Part shown: piece after piece, positions 6,474 through 10,891 of the stretch
How the letters are laid out: the number at the start of each line of letters is the position of its first letter
How positions within the stretch are numbered: the stretch's first letter is position 1
Assembly (NCBI GenBank): GCA_026395775.1
Contig: JAPLYA010000106.1
Span: forward strand, 1 to 10,891
Source of the DNA: Candidatus Pacearchaeota archaeon
GTDB lineage: Archaea; Nanobdellota; Nanobdellia; Pacearchaeales; GW2011-AR1
Reading direction: 5' to 3'
DNA: 10,891 nt
Translations under genes and position numbers: made by a program
Notes under the pieces: model-generated
Seen by the model: only the letters and a program-made list of their open reading frames with translations
Database searches by the model: none
What the model was told of the DNA's origin: nothing

Positions 6474-6481
6474 TTTTTAAA
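6474..6481 (+). promoter_or_regulatory. TATA box of rubrerythrin
   Basis: TTTTTAAA is centred 25-26 bases before the ATG at 6503. This spacing supports that start over in-frame codons further upstream, which would lie at or before the promoter. Confidence 0.55.
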
Positions 6482-6502
6482 CTGCTTTGGATTATAATGA
6501 TT

Positions 6503-7075
6503 ATGGAACTTAAGGGAAGTGAAACAGAAAAGAACTTATTGAAGGCATTTGCTGGAGAGTCACAAGCCAGAAATAGATATACTTATTTTGCTTCTGTAGC
6601 TAGAAAAGCTGGCTTCGAGCAGATTTCAGCAATATTCCTAGAAACAGCTGAAAATGAAAAAGAACACGCTAAAATTTTCTTTGATTATTTGAAAGGCAGA
6701 GATCTGGAGATAACCGCTACATATCCTGCTGGTAGAATCGGGGATACAAAGGAAAATCTATTTGCAGCAGCAGAAGGTGAAAAGATGGAATTCTCAAGTA
6801 TATATCCAGAATTCCAAAAGATAGCAGAACAAGAAGGGCTTAAAGATATTGCAGAGTCATTTAAACAAATAGCTGAGGTTGAAGAACAACATGAGAAAAG
6901 ATACAGGAAATTGCTTGAGAATGTTAAGAATAATCAAGTTTTTAAAAAAGATAAAATAGTAAAATGGCACTGCAGAAATTGTGGTTATGTGCATGAAGGG
7001 AAAGAAGCTCCAAAAATCTGCCCTGCTTGCAAACATCCTCAAGCTTTCTATGAAGTTCTAGCTGAGAATTATTAA
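6503..7075 (+). CDS. rbr: Rubrerythrin
   Basis: Rubrerythrin is a cytoplasmic di-iron protein that reduces hydrogen peroxide in anaerobes and microaerophiles, taking electrons through its rubredoxin domain. The 190-residue length is typical. The four-helix ferritin-like part has the expected iron ligands: E19 in 'AGESQARNRY', E52-x2-H55 in 'NEKEHAK', E93 and E96 in 'GEKMEF', and E127-x2-H130 in 'EVEEQHEKRY'. The C-terminal rubredoxin-like knuckles are C157-x2-C160 and C173-x2-C176 ('WHCRNCGYVHEG', 'ICPACKHP'). The frame is open back to 6431, but the family N-terminus, 'MELKGSETEKNLL', and the TATA spacing select 6503; 6497 (two extra residues) is the nearest alternative. A DUF4405-like membrane gene follows after 15 nt, probably in the same transcript. 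The gene points to oxygen or peroxide exposure in an otherwise anaerobic lifestyle. Confidence 0.96.
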   Translation: MELKGSETEKNLLKAFAGESQARNRYTYFASVARKAGFEQISAIFLETAENEKEHAKIFFDYLKGRDLEITATYPAGRIGDTKENLFAAAEGEKMEFSSIYPEFQKIAEQEGLKDIAESFKQIAEVEEQHEKRYRKLLENVKNNQVFKKDKIVKWHCRNCGYVHEGKEAPKICPACKHPQAFYEVLAENY

Positions 7076-7090
7076 AAATAAATATAAAAA

Positions 7091-7291
7091 ATGCCAACAC
7101 CAAAATTAAATTATCTTGTAGATATTCTAATGGCAATTAGTTTTATAATTATAATCCTAACTGCTCTGAACTCCCAAAGGGGGGGATTACACTCAACTTT
7201 TGGTTGGATTTTTGTAGCTTTAGTTATTCTTCATTTCCTACTACATTGGAAATGGGTCATCTCTATAACTTCAAATTTCTTCAAGAAATAA
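7091..7291 (+). CDS. Small DUF4405-like membrane protein (66 aa)
   Basis: The product has two hydrophobic helices (about 8-26 and 37-60) and ends in 'FFKK'. The pattern 'NYLVDILMAISF ... GGLHSTFGW ... LHFLLHWKW' resembles the DUF4405 family, short relatives of heme-binding cytochrome b-type membrane proteins. Histidines at 34, 48 and 52 lie at the start of and within the second helix and could bind heme, which is inference. It starts 15 nt after rubrerythrin on the same strand, so it may be co-transcribed and could feed electrons to the peroxide-reducing system. There is a run of seven G at 7179-7185 inside the gene, but the frame is intact. Confidence 0.72.
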   Translation: MPTPKLNYLVDILMAISFIIIILTALNSQRGGLHSTFGWIFVALVILHFLLHWKWVISITSNFFKK

Positions 7292-7303
7292 AGAAGTAAA
7301 AAT

Positions 7304-7396
7304 AAACTATTTTTGTAAACAAGAAAGTCACAGCCGATTGGTTGTTCAATTTCCAAGCCAATAAACACAATTACCAAATATACAAAAACAGCAGTT
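7304..7396. repeat. Intergenic inverted-end element, copy 1
   Basis: This 93-bp element shares its start (AAACTATTTTT), middle (AGTCACAGCCGATTGGTTG, 17/19 with copy 2) and end (TATACAAAAACAGCAGTT, 18/18) with 10049-10139. Its two ends are inverted: TTTTTGTA near the start pairs with TACAAAAA near the end, and AACT with AGTT. An inner hairpin pairs ATTGGTTG (7337-7344) with CAAGCCAAT (7354-7362), with one G bulged. Five-T tracts occur near the end on each strand. It fills the gap between two converging genes, so it may be a bidirectional terminator; a miniature mobile element is the alternative. Confidence 0.6.
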
Positions 7397-7402
7397 TATC
7401 AT

Positions 7403-7654
7403 TTAATTCTTCGTAAATCTTTTATCATAAGATTTACAGAATGAAACAAAGCTAACTATGGAAATAAAGAAACAAGTTAAGCTTGAAACAAGATTGAAAA
7501 ATAAAAATATTATTCCTGCAACAAAACCTAGAATTGATATACTAAGAAACCATTTTCTTCCCGAAACTAATTCTTCTTTACAAAAATAAGCAAGAAAGTA
7601 ACCGACCGGGAATGCTAAAATTAAGATTATAATTATTAATAACTCTTTTATCAT
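7403..7654 (-). CDS. Small three-helix membrane protein (83 aa)
   Basis: Hypothetical. Three hydrophobic segments (about 3-24, 36-53 and 57-74) with a charged loop 'CKEELVSGRKWF' between the first two and a basic tail ('KSYDKRFTKN') suggest an integral membrane protein with three spans. I recognise no enzyme motif. It is divergent from dtdA, with only 33 bp between the start codons. A minus-strand CTTAAAAATAC (about 7674-7684) lies some 24 bases before its ATG. The stop is 6 bp from the repeat element at 7304-7396, which may end its transcript. Confidence 0.65.
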   Translation of the reverse strand: MIKELLIIIILILAFPVGYFLAYFCKEELVSGRKWFLSISILGFVAGIIFLFFNLVSSLTCFFISIVSFVSFCKSYDKRFTKN

Positions 7655-7687
7655 AAGCTATTTAAATCCTTTGTATTTTTAAGCTTA
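7655..7687. promoter_or_regulatory. Interlocked divergent promoters
   Basis: Only 33 bp separate the two divergent ATGs. TATTTAAATC (about 7660-7669) is centred 24 bases before the dtdA start. On the other strand CTTAAAAATAC (about 7674-7684) is centred about 24 bases before the membrane-protein start. Each TATA box thus lies in the initiation region of the other gene, so the two promoters should exclude one another. Confidence 0.55.
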
Positions 7688-8461
7688 ATGAAAACGAAAT
7701 TCGCAATTATAACCCCAAATCCAGATTTTGCTGGATTAAATATAGCTAGCGAGTTAGAAAAATTAGGAATCGAGTCAATAGCAACAGAAGAAAGAAGCAT
7801 TTATCTGGAGAATATTGACAAGAAGTTAGATGCAGATTTTATAATTTTTGCTACAACACATCGAGGCAACAAAGAAAGAATGTTGTCTGTTCATGCTCCT
7901 GGCAACTGGAAACAAGCTGATTTGGGGGGGAAAGAAGGAAAAATCTGCTTAACATCTGCTTTTATATTAAAAACATTCTTCCAAGAACTGAATAAAAATA
8001 TTCCAGAAGGATGGCAAGCCACACTAGAATGTACTCATCACGGTCCTTATCTTGAGAAGCCGTGTTTATTCATTGAGATAGGGAGCAATGAAGCTAACTG
8101 GCAGGATAAACAGGCAGGAAAATCAATTGCAAAAACAATTAAAGATTCAATAAACATTATTAACTCTGGGAAAAGCGAGAGTTGGATTCCAGCAATTGGT
8201 TTGGGCGGGCCTCATTATTGTTCTAATTTCAATAAGATCCAGCTAAATAGCAATTATGCAATTTCGCACATTATTCCAGAATATATGCTACCGTTTTCTG
8301 AATCAATGATAAAAGAAGCACTAGCTAAAACTCAGGAGAAAAATCCCAAGATAATAATTGATTGGAAAGGTCTGGGAAAATCTGCAGAAAAACAGCAAGT
8401 TTTAGATATTCTTGAGAAGTTGAAACTAGAATATATCAGAACTAGCGAGATTGAGAAATAA
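7688..8461 (+). CDS. dtdA: D-aminoacyl-tRNA deacylase (GEK1/DtdA type)
   Basis: DtdA hydrolyses D-amino acids that have been wrongly attached to tRNA, releasing free tRNA. It is the archaeal (and plant) counterpart of bacterial DtdB/Dtd and acts in the cytoplasm with zinc. The 257-residue product shows the family signatures: 'TTHRGNKE' (56-63), 'SVHAPGNW' (67-74), 'LECTHHGPYLEKP' (113-125) with its paired histidines as likely metal ligands, 'FIEIGSNEANW' (128-138), 'GLGGPHYC' (171-178) and 'HIIPEYM' (194-200). Length is slightly short of the usual 270-280 residues but all blocks are present. The start has a TATA box about 24 bases upstream and no leader. It is strong evidence that the host is archaeal. 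A run of seven G at 7924-7930 lies in frame. Confidence 0.95.
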   Translation: MKTKFAIITPNPDFAGLNIASELEKLGIESIATEERSIYLENIDKKLDADFIIFATTHRGNKERMLSVHAPGNWKQADLGGKEGKICLTSAFILKTFFQELNKNIPEGWQATLECTHHGPYLEKPCLFIEIGSNEANWQDKQAGKSIAKTIKDSINIINSGKSESWIPAIGLGGPHYCSNFNKIQLNSNYAISHIIPEYMLPFSESMIKEALAKTQEKNPKIIIDWKGLGKSAEKQQVLDILEKLKLEYIRTSEIEK

Positions 8462-8484
8462 TATATATTTTCTTATAAATAAAT

Positions 8485-8494
8485 CCTTAAATAG
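8485..8494 (+). promoter_or_regulatory. TATA box of the 112-aa gene
   Basis: CCTTAAATAG lies about 25 bases before the ATG at 8515. A second TATA-like TTATAAATAAA is found just upstream (8473-8483). The spacing supports 8515 rather than the GTG at 8494 as start. Confidence 0.45.
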
Positions 8495-8514
8495 TGTTAA
8501 ACTTAGTTATATTA

Positions 8515-8853
8515 ATGCTGGTCGAACATAGTAAAGAATTTGCACAAACAGGATGTCATGGAAGCGGGAATTTTAGATTAAGGAGCTGGGAGATAGTTAA
8601 CTTTTTAGGCGAATTCGAAGATGAACCATTATCTCAGAGGGAGATTACTCAAAAACTTGTTTCATTGGGATTATCTCGTGATGAAATCCAAGCAGGGCGA
8701 GAATTTAAGCTATTGGCAGGAAATGGAATTGAAATCGGGAAGTATTGGTCATATTCTCGAAGAAGGGTCTTAAGACTAACTCCTCAAGATGGGGCTAGCC
8801 AGCTATATAACGCACACATATATCTATTTGAAGAACCAGAGGTTGGATTTTGA
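8515..8853 (+). CDS. Unrecognised protein, possible winged helix (112 aa)
   Basis: I do not recognise this gene. From the ATG at 8515 the product has 112 residues. The middle looks like a helix-turn-helix: helix 'SWEIVNFLGEF' (24-34), 'PLSQREITQKLVSLGLS' (38-54), a further helix 'RDEIQAGREFKLLAGNG' (55-71), then a possible wing 'YWSYSRRRVLRLTP' (77-90) rich in arginine. That order fits a small DNA-binding regulator, which is inference from pattern only. An N-terminal 'TGCHGSG' and a C-terminal acidic 'FEEPEVGF' have no clear meaning. The frame extends to a GTG at 8494, but that codon lies in the TATA box. It stands alone, 53 nt after dtdA, and converges with the CBS gene, with stops 12 nt apart. 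Confidence 0.6.
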   Translation: MLVEHSKEFAQTGCHGSGNFRLRSWEIVNFLGEFEDEPLSQREITQKLVSLGLSRDEIQAGREFKLLAGNGIEIGKYWSYSRRRVLRLTPQDGASQLYNAHIYLFEEPEVGF

Positions 8854-8865
8854 TTACCAAAAAAC

Positions 8866-9243
8866 TTATTCAAAGAAAAAGTTCTCATTCAAATCATCAC
8901 AATTTGCAATAACATCTGTTGCTGTGATTATTCCAGCTAGTTTCTCATTTTTAACAACAGGCAGTCTTTTTATCTTGTTGTCTCTCATTGTCCTCGCCGC
9001 ATTATCAACACTCTCTTCTTGATCAATTGTAACAACATTTTTGGTCATAACACTAGAAATTTTTGAATCTAACCTGGAAATGTTATCCATAATATCTTTT
9101 TCGGTGATAATGCCGAGAATTTTTTCTTTGTTTATTACAATCAAGCTTCCAATATTCTTATCAGCCATAATTCTGGCTGCTTCTTTAAGCTTGATATCGT
9201 GGTCTATTGCCACTGCTTTGTTCATTATATCTTTAATTTTCAT
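8866..9243 (-). CDS. Protein of two CBS domains
   Basis: The 125-residue product is almost entirely a tandem CBS pair (Bateman module): CBS1 at about 5-55 ('DIMNKAVAIDHDIKLKEAA', 'LGIITEKDI') and CBS2 at about 63-115 ('SVMTKNVVTIDQEESVDNAA', 'LAGIITATDV'). Such stand-alone pairs bind adenosine nucleotides (AMP, ATP, SAM or NAD) and signal energy state by changing shape; the G-I-I-T-x-[KT]-D motifs (44-50 and 104-110) are the usual ribose/phosphate contacts. No fused catalytic domain is present. Its start overlaps the end of the membrane-protein gene by 4 nt (ATGA, 9240-9243), in an operon beginning with dut. It may regulate that membrane protein, which is inference. Confidence 0.9.
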   Translation of the reverse strand: MKIKDIMNKAVAIDHDIKLKEAARIMADKNIGSLIVINKEKILGIITEKDIMDNISRLDSKISSVMTKNVVTIDQEESVDNAARTMRDNKIKRLPVVKNEKLAGIITATDVIANCDDLNENFFFE

Positions 9244-9476
9244 CTTTTTGCCCTATTTGGTTTAGATTTTAATTTATTAGCAATTAAACCAATTATTAAA
9301 CCTAACAACCCCCCAATTAAAAAAAAGACCATTAAATAAAAAAGAAATATAAAAATTATATCAATTATTGGCACATTTATAATAGTTATCATTTGATTCC
9401 ATCCTCGCATATTCATTAAAAAAAGAATTATCCAGAAAATACCAGCGATTATTCCGCCCTTCAACCACGCTTTCAT
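9240..9476 (-). CDS. Small membrane protein (78 aa)
   Basis: Hypothetical. One hydrophobic helix at about 6-22, then a long hydrophobic region at about 36-67 that is enough for one long or two short spans ('IIFIFLFYLMVFFLIGGLLGLIIGLI'), ending in a basic tail ('NKLKSKPNRAKR') likely in the cytoplasm. Glycines in 'GGLLGLIIGLI' suggest tight helix packing. It overlaps the upstream dut by 4 nt (9473-9476) and the downstream CBS gene by 4 nt (9240-9243), so the three should be translated in a coupled way. No transport or enzyme motif is visible. Confidence 0.75.
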   Translation of the reverse strand: MKAWLKGGIIAGIFWIILFLMNMRGWNQMITIINVPIIDIIFIFLFYLMVFFLIGGLLGLIIGLIANKLKSKPNRAKR

Positions 9477-10000
9477 TCTTCCTCCTCAACTCTCTCAACA
9501 GCTTTATCCAACTTGTTGAATTCTTTTAACTTCTCTTTCATGCCGGTACTTCCAAAGCCCTTGTCATATCTCTCTGTAACTGGAAGCTTGGCAACTTCCT
9601 TAACTTTAACTTTGACAACAGGCATTACAACTAGCTGAGCTATTCTCATTCCTTTCTCAATCTCAACAGTCTCGTCTGAAAAATTTACGAGCATAATAGA
9701 AACTTCTCCCCTATAGTCTGGGTCGAATGTTCCAGCTGCAGTATGAACATTCATCTTGCTAACAATTCCAGCTCTATCTCTAATCAGACCAACACAACCC
9801 TCTGGAATCTTTATTGCGATTCCTGTTCTAACTGCTTTCTGCTCCATTGGTCTTAAACTTATAGATTCATTAGCTCTAATATCTAGACCAACATCGCCTT
9901 TCATCATATACTCGGGAAGAGCAGAATCTTTGAAGAATTTTTTAACAAGCAAGCTGTTGCTAGACTTCTCTTTCATTTTCTTCACCACTTTTTTCTTCAT
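9473..10000 (-). CDS. dut: dUTP diphosphatase (trimeric dUTPase)
   Basis: dUTPase hydrolyses dUTP to dUMP and pyrophosphate, keeping uracil out of DNA and supplying dTMP synthesis. All five family motifs are seen in the 175-residue product: motif 1 'GDVGLDIRA' (35-43), motif 2 'RDRAGI' (74-79), motif 3 'AGTFDPDYRGEV' (89-100) with the catalytic aspartate, motif 4 'GMRIAQLV' (117-124), and the P-loop-like C-terminal motif 5 'RYDKGFGSTG' (144-153). Motif 2 and the 'TFD' of motif 3 differ from the common 'RSG' and 'VID', but such variants occur among archaeal dUTPases and the related dCTP deaminases; the aromatic-containing motif 5 favours dUTPase. A Lys-rich N-terminal extension and a charged helical tail (154-175) are extra. 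A minus-strand TATA box (10021-10028) is about 23 bases before the ATG. Confidence 0.92.
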   Translation of the reverse strand: MKKKVVKKMKEKSSNSLLVKKFFKDSALPEYMMKGDVGLDIRANESISLRPMEQKAVRTGIAIKIPEGCVGLIRDRAGIVSKMNVHTAAGTFDPDYRGEVSIMLVNFSDETVEIEKGMRIAQLVVMPVVKVKVKEVAKLPVTERYDKGFGSTGMKEKLKEFNKLDKAVERVEEEE

Positions 10001-10020
10001 AATTGATTAAATCTAAGGAT

Positions 10021-10028
10021 ATTTATAA
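10021..10028 (-). promoter_or_regulatory. TATA box of the dut operon
   Basis: The minus-strand TTTATAAAT (10021-10028 region) lies about 23-25 bases before the dut ATG at 10000, with no Shine-Dalgarno sequence in between. It should drive dut, the 78-aa membrane gene and the CBS gene together. Confidence 0.55.
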
Positions 10029-10048
10029 ACATTCTGATTAGTAAAATA

Positions 10049-10139
10049 AAACTATTTTTAGTATACTTACAAGTCACGGCTGATTGGTTGGAACAATTAA
10101 CCCCCTTGCTTACAAGTTAAGTATACAAAAACAGCAGTT
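10049..10139. repeat. Intergenic inverted-end element, copy 2
   Basis: This is the second copy of the element at 7304-7396. The outer stem is longer here: TTTTT-A-GTATACTTA (10055-10069) pairs with TAAGTATAC-AAAAA (10118-10131), 14 pairs with one bulge. The middle has AGTCACGGCTGATTGGTTG (10072-10090). Copies 1 and 2 end in the same 18 bases, TATACAAAAACAGCAGTT (7379-7396 and 10122-10139). The element lies 17 bp downstream of the DUF457 gene stop and upstream of the dut promoter, so it could terminate the former transcript. Confidence 0.6.
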
Positions 10140-10156
10140 AGTTATTAATTCTGAAA

Positions 10157-10687
10157 TCAAATAAAGTCACTTATCTTATGCTTATACTCAAGCCAAACAA
10201 GCCAGAGGATAAAGATTCCAGCATCTGAACAAGGTAAGGCTATCTGTTGGAGAGCATAGGGCAGATAAGTAACTAGATTAAGCCCTACGGTAAGTTTAAA
10301 GAAAGGGTAAAAAGGCATTATATTCCCCACTATAATTGCGTCTAATATCAGATGAATAAAACTTCCCAAGGCAATCATCAAAAAAATAGTATGAAGTTTT
10401 AAGTGATGTCTTCCTAAGGATTTATTCTTAAATTTCCAGCTTATTCCTGCAAATATCAAAAAAATCATTGGCAAAAATAGGGTATGTGTAAAAGTTCTAT
10501 GCACTTGTTCAATTGTAAATCCAAAAAAGTACAAAATCCAGAATGCAACAACATCTAAGTCTGGCAATATGCCAGCTAATCCCGCAATAAAAACATACAT
10601 AATTGGGAATTTTTTCCTTCTAATAAACTCACGAATAATCTCGGCTATAAAGATTGCAAATATAATATGAAAAACAGCATTGCTCAT
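10157..10687 (-). CDS. DUF457/YdjM-like membrane-bound metal-dependent hydrolase homologue
   Basis: This 176-residue integral membrane protein matches the DUF457 (YdjM, 'LexA-regulated membrane hydrolase') family. The polar residues of the family sit in their usual places: H7 in the first helix, 'GILPDLD' (39-45), 'HRTFTHTLF' (63-71) and 'GSFIHLILDAI' (108-118). The His and Asp residues probably bind a metal at the membrane face. About four to five hydrophobic spans are visible. The true substrate is not known; related proteins resemble phospholipase C/zinc-dependent hydrolases, but no activity is proved by sequence. A minus-strand CTTTAAAAATAC (about 10722-10733) lies ~40 bases before the ATG and AAGAGG is found just before it, so this gene, unlike its neighbours, may have a short leader with a Shine-Dalgarno site. 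The repeat element at 10049-10139 follows its stop. Confidence 0.85.
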   Translation of the reverse strand: MSNAVFHIIFAIFIAEIIREFIRRKKFPIMYVFIAGLAGILPDLDVVAFWILYFFGFTIEQVHRTFTHTLFLPMIFLIFAGISWKFKNKSLGRHHLKLHTIFLMIALGSFIHLILDAIIVGNIMPFYPFFKLTVGLNLVTYLPYALQQIALPCSDAGIFILWLVWLEYKHKISDFI

Positions 10688-10740
10688 TTTTTCCTCTTTT
10701 ACTTTTTACTCAAGAGAAAGGTATTTTTAAAGTTTTTGAG

Positions 10741-10833
10741 AGATAAAGGGGTAAACCATTTCAGTAAACCGATAGTGGGTTTTCATTGGTTCGAATAATT
10801 AACACCAATGCTCGCTCAATTAAAAAGTTAACA
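10741..10833. repeat. Intergenic hairpin region related to the repeat elements
   Basis: ATTGGTTCGAATAATTAAC (10785-10803) matches 17 of 19 bases of ATTGGTTGGAACAATTAAC in copy 2 (10083-10101). Here it sits in a clean hairpin: CATTGGT (10784-10790) pairs with ACCAATG (10804-10810) around a 13-base loop. A small upstream hairpin pairs AAACC (10766-10770) with GGTTT (10778-10782). Further right, AAGTTAACA (10825-10833) matches part of the 27-bp repeat. The outer T-rich ends of the other copies are missing. The rest of 10688-10891 holds AT-rich sequence with TATA-like TTTAAA motifs near the window end and no gene that I can see. Confidence 0.45.
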
Positions 10834-10891
10834 AAAGCATCACCTATGAGGATTCTTTCATTTTAATAACATTTTTAAACTTTTTAAACAT

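Noticed and set aside
6431..6502. Longer rubrerythrin start at or after 6431
   Set aside because: The extra 24 residues do not belong to the family, overlap the right 27-bp repeat and would start upstream of the TATA box at 6474.
6857..7136. Two open frames on the minus strand across the end of rubrerythrin
   Set aside because: They are antisense to the well-conserved rubredoxin domain.
7179..7930. Seven-G runs at 7179-7185 and 7924-7930 as programmed frameshift sites
   Set aside because: Both genes are intact in one frame and make full-length family members; no alternative product is seen.
8494..8514. GTG start for the 112-aa gene
   Set aside because: It lies at the edge of the likely TATA box, and ATG 8515 has correct promoter spacing.
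8789..9265. Plus-strand open frames across the CBS gene
   Set aside because: They are antisense to two clear CBS domains.
9756..10010. Plus-strand open frame across dut
   Set aside because: It is antisense to dUTPase motifs 1-3.
10784..10810. tRNA T-arm-like GGTTCGAAT
   Set aside because: The flanks do not pair as a T stem with a 7-base loop, and no acceptor, D or anticodon arm is found around it. The bases form a different hairpin.
10745..10860. C/D-box small RNA on the minus strand
   Set aside because: GTGATGC and CTGA are present, but about 80 bases apart with no internal boxes, so there is no real support.
1..10891. CRISPR array
   Set aside because: No regularly spaced direct repeats were seen.

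Overview
The window reads as chromosomal DNA from an AT-rich archaeon with small, tightly packed genes. The strongest archaeal markers are a GEK1-type D-aminoacyl-tRNA deacylase (DtdA) and the promoter style. Most transcription units have an archaeal TATA box (TTTAAA or TTTATAAA type) centred about 23-28 bases before the chosen start codon and no Shine-Dalgarno sequence, which points to leaderless mRNAs. The many zinc ribbons and tiny membrane proteins fit a DPANN-type archaeon (Woesearchaeota/Pacearchaeota-like), but that placement is inference.

Layout. (1) Bases 1-940: the 3' end of a transglutaminase-like protein and, 1 nt later, a secreted single-pass surface protein. (2) Bases 961-6459: an accessory block bracketed by a perfect 27-bp inverted repeat (961-987 and 6433-6459). 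It holds two small membrane proteins, a DDE transposase, a 49-aa zinc ribbon, a winged-helix/PIN protein, an 881-aa Type IIG-like restriction-modification enzyme and a 77-aa zinc ribbon. (3) Bases 6474-7291: rubrerythrin and a small DUF4405-like membrane protein. (4) Bases 7403-8461: a small membrane protein and dtdA, divergently transcribed from a 33-bp shared promoter region. (5) Bases 8515-8853: an unrecognised, possibly winged-helix protein. (6) Bases 8866-10000 (minus strand): dut, a membrane protein and a two-CBS protein, linked by two 4-nt ATGA overlaps. (7) Bases 10157-10687 (minus strand): a DUF457/YdjM-like membrane metal-hydrolase homologue.

How the genes may work together. The accessory block looks like a defence cargo. 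The restriction-modification enzyme is followed, with a 4-nt translational overlap, by a nuclease (PIN) fused to a DNA-binding-like domain, and a transposase sits in the same bracketed block. Whether the 27-bp repeats are the ends of a mobile unit is the main open question. Outside the block the genes are housekeeping or stress related: oxygen/peroxide detoxification, D-amino acid proofreading and nucleotide-pool sanitation.

Non-coding structure. A ~92-bp element with inverted, T-rich ends occurs twice (7304-7396 and 10049-10139). Its core recurs in a third intergenic region (10741-10833). It lies just downstream of minus-strand stop codons and could be a bidirectional terminator or a miniature mobile element. 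I see no tRNA, rRNA or CRISPR array.
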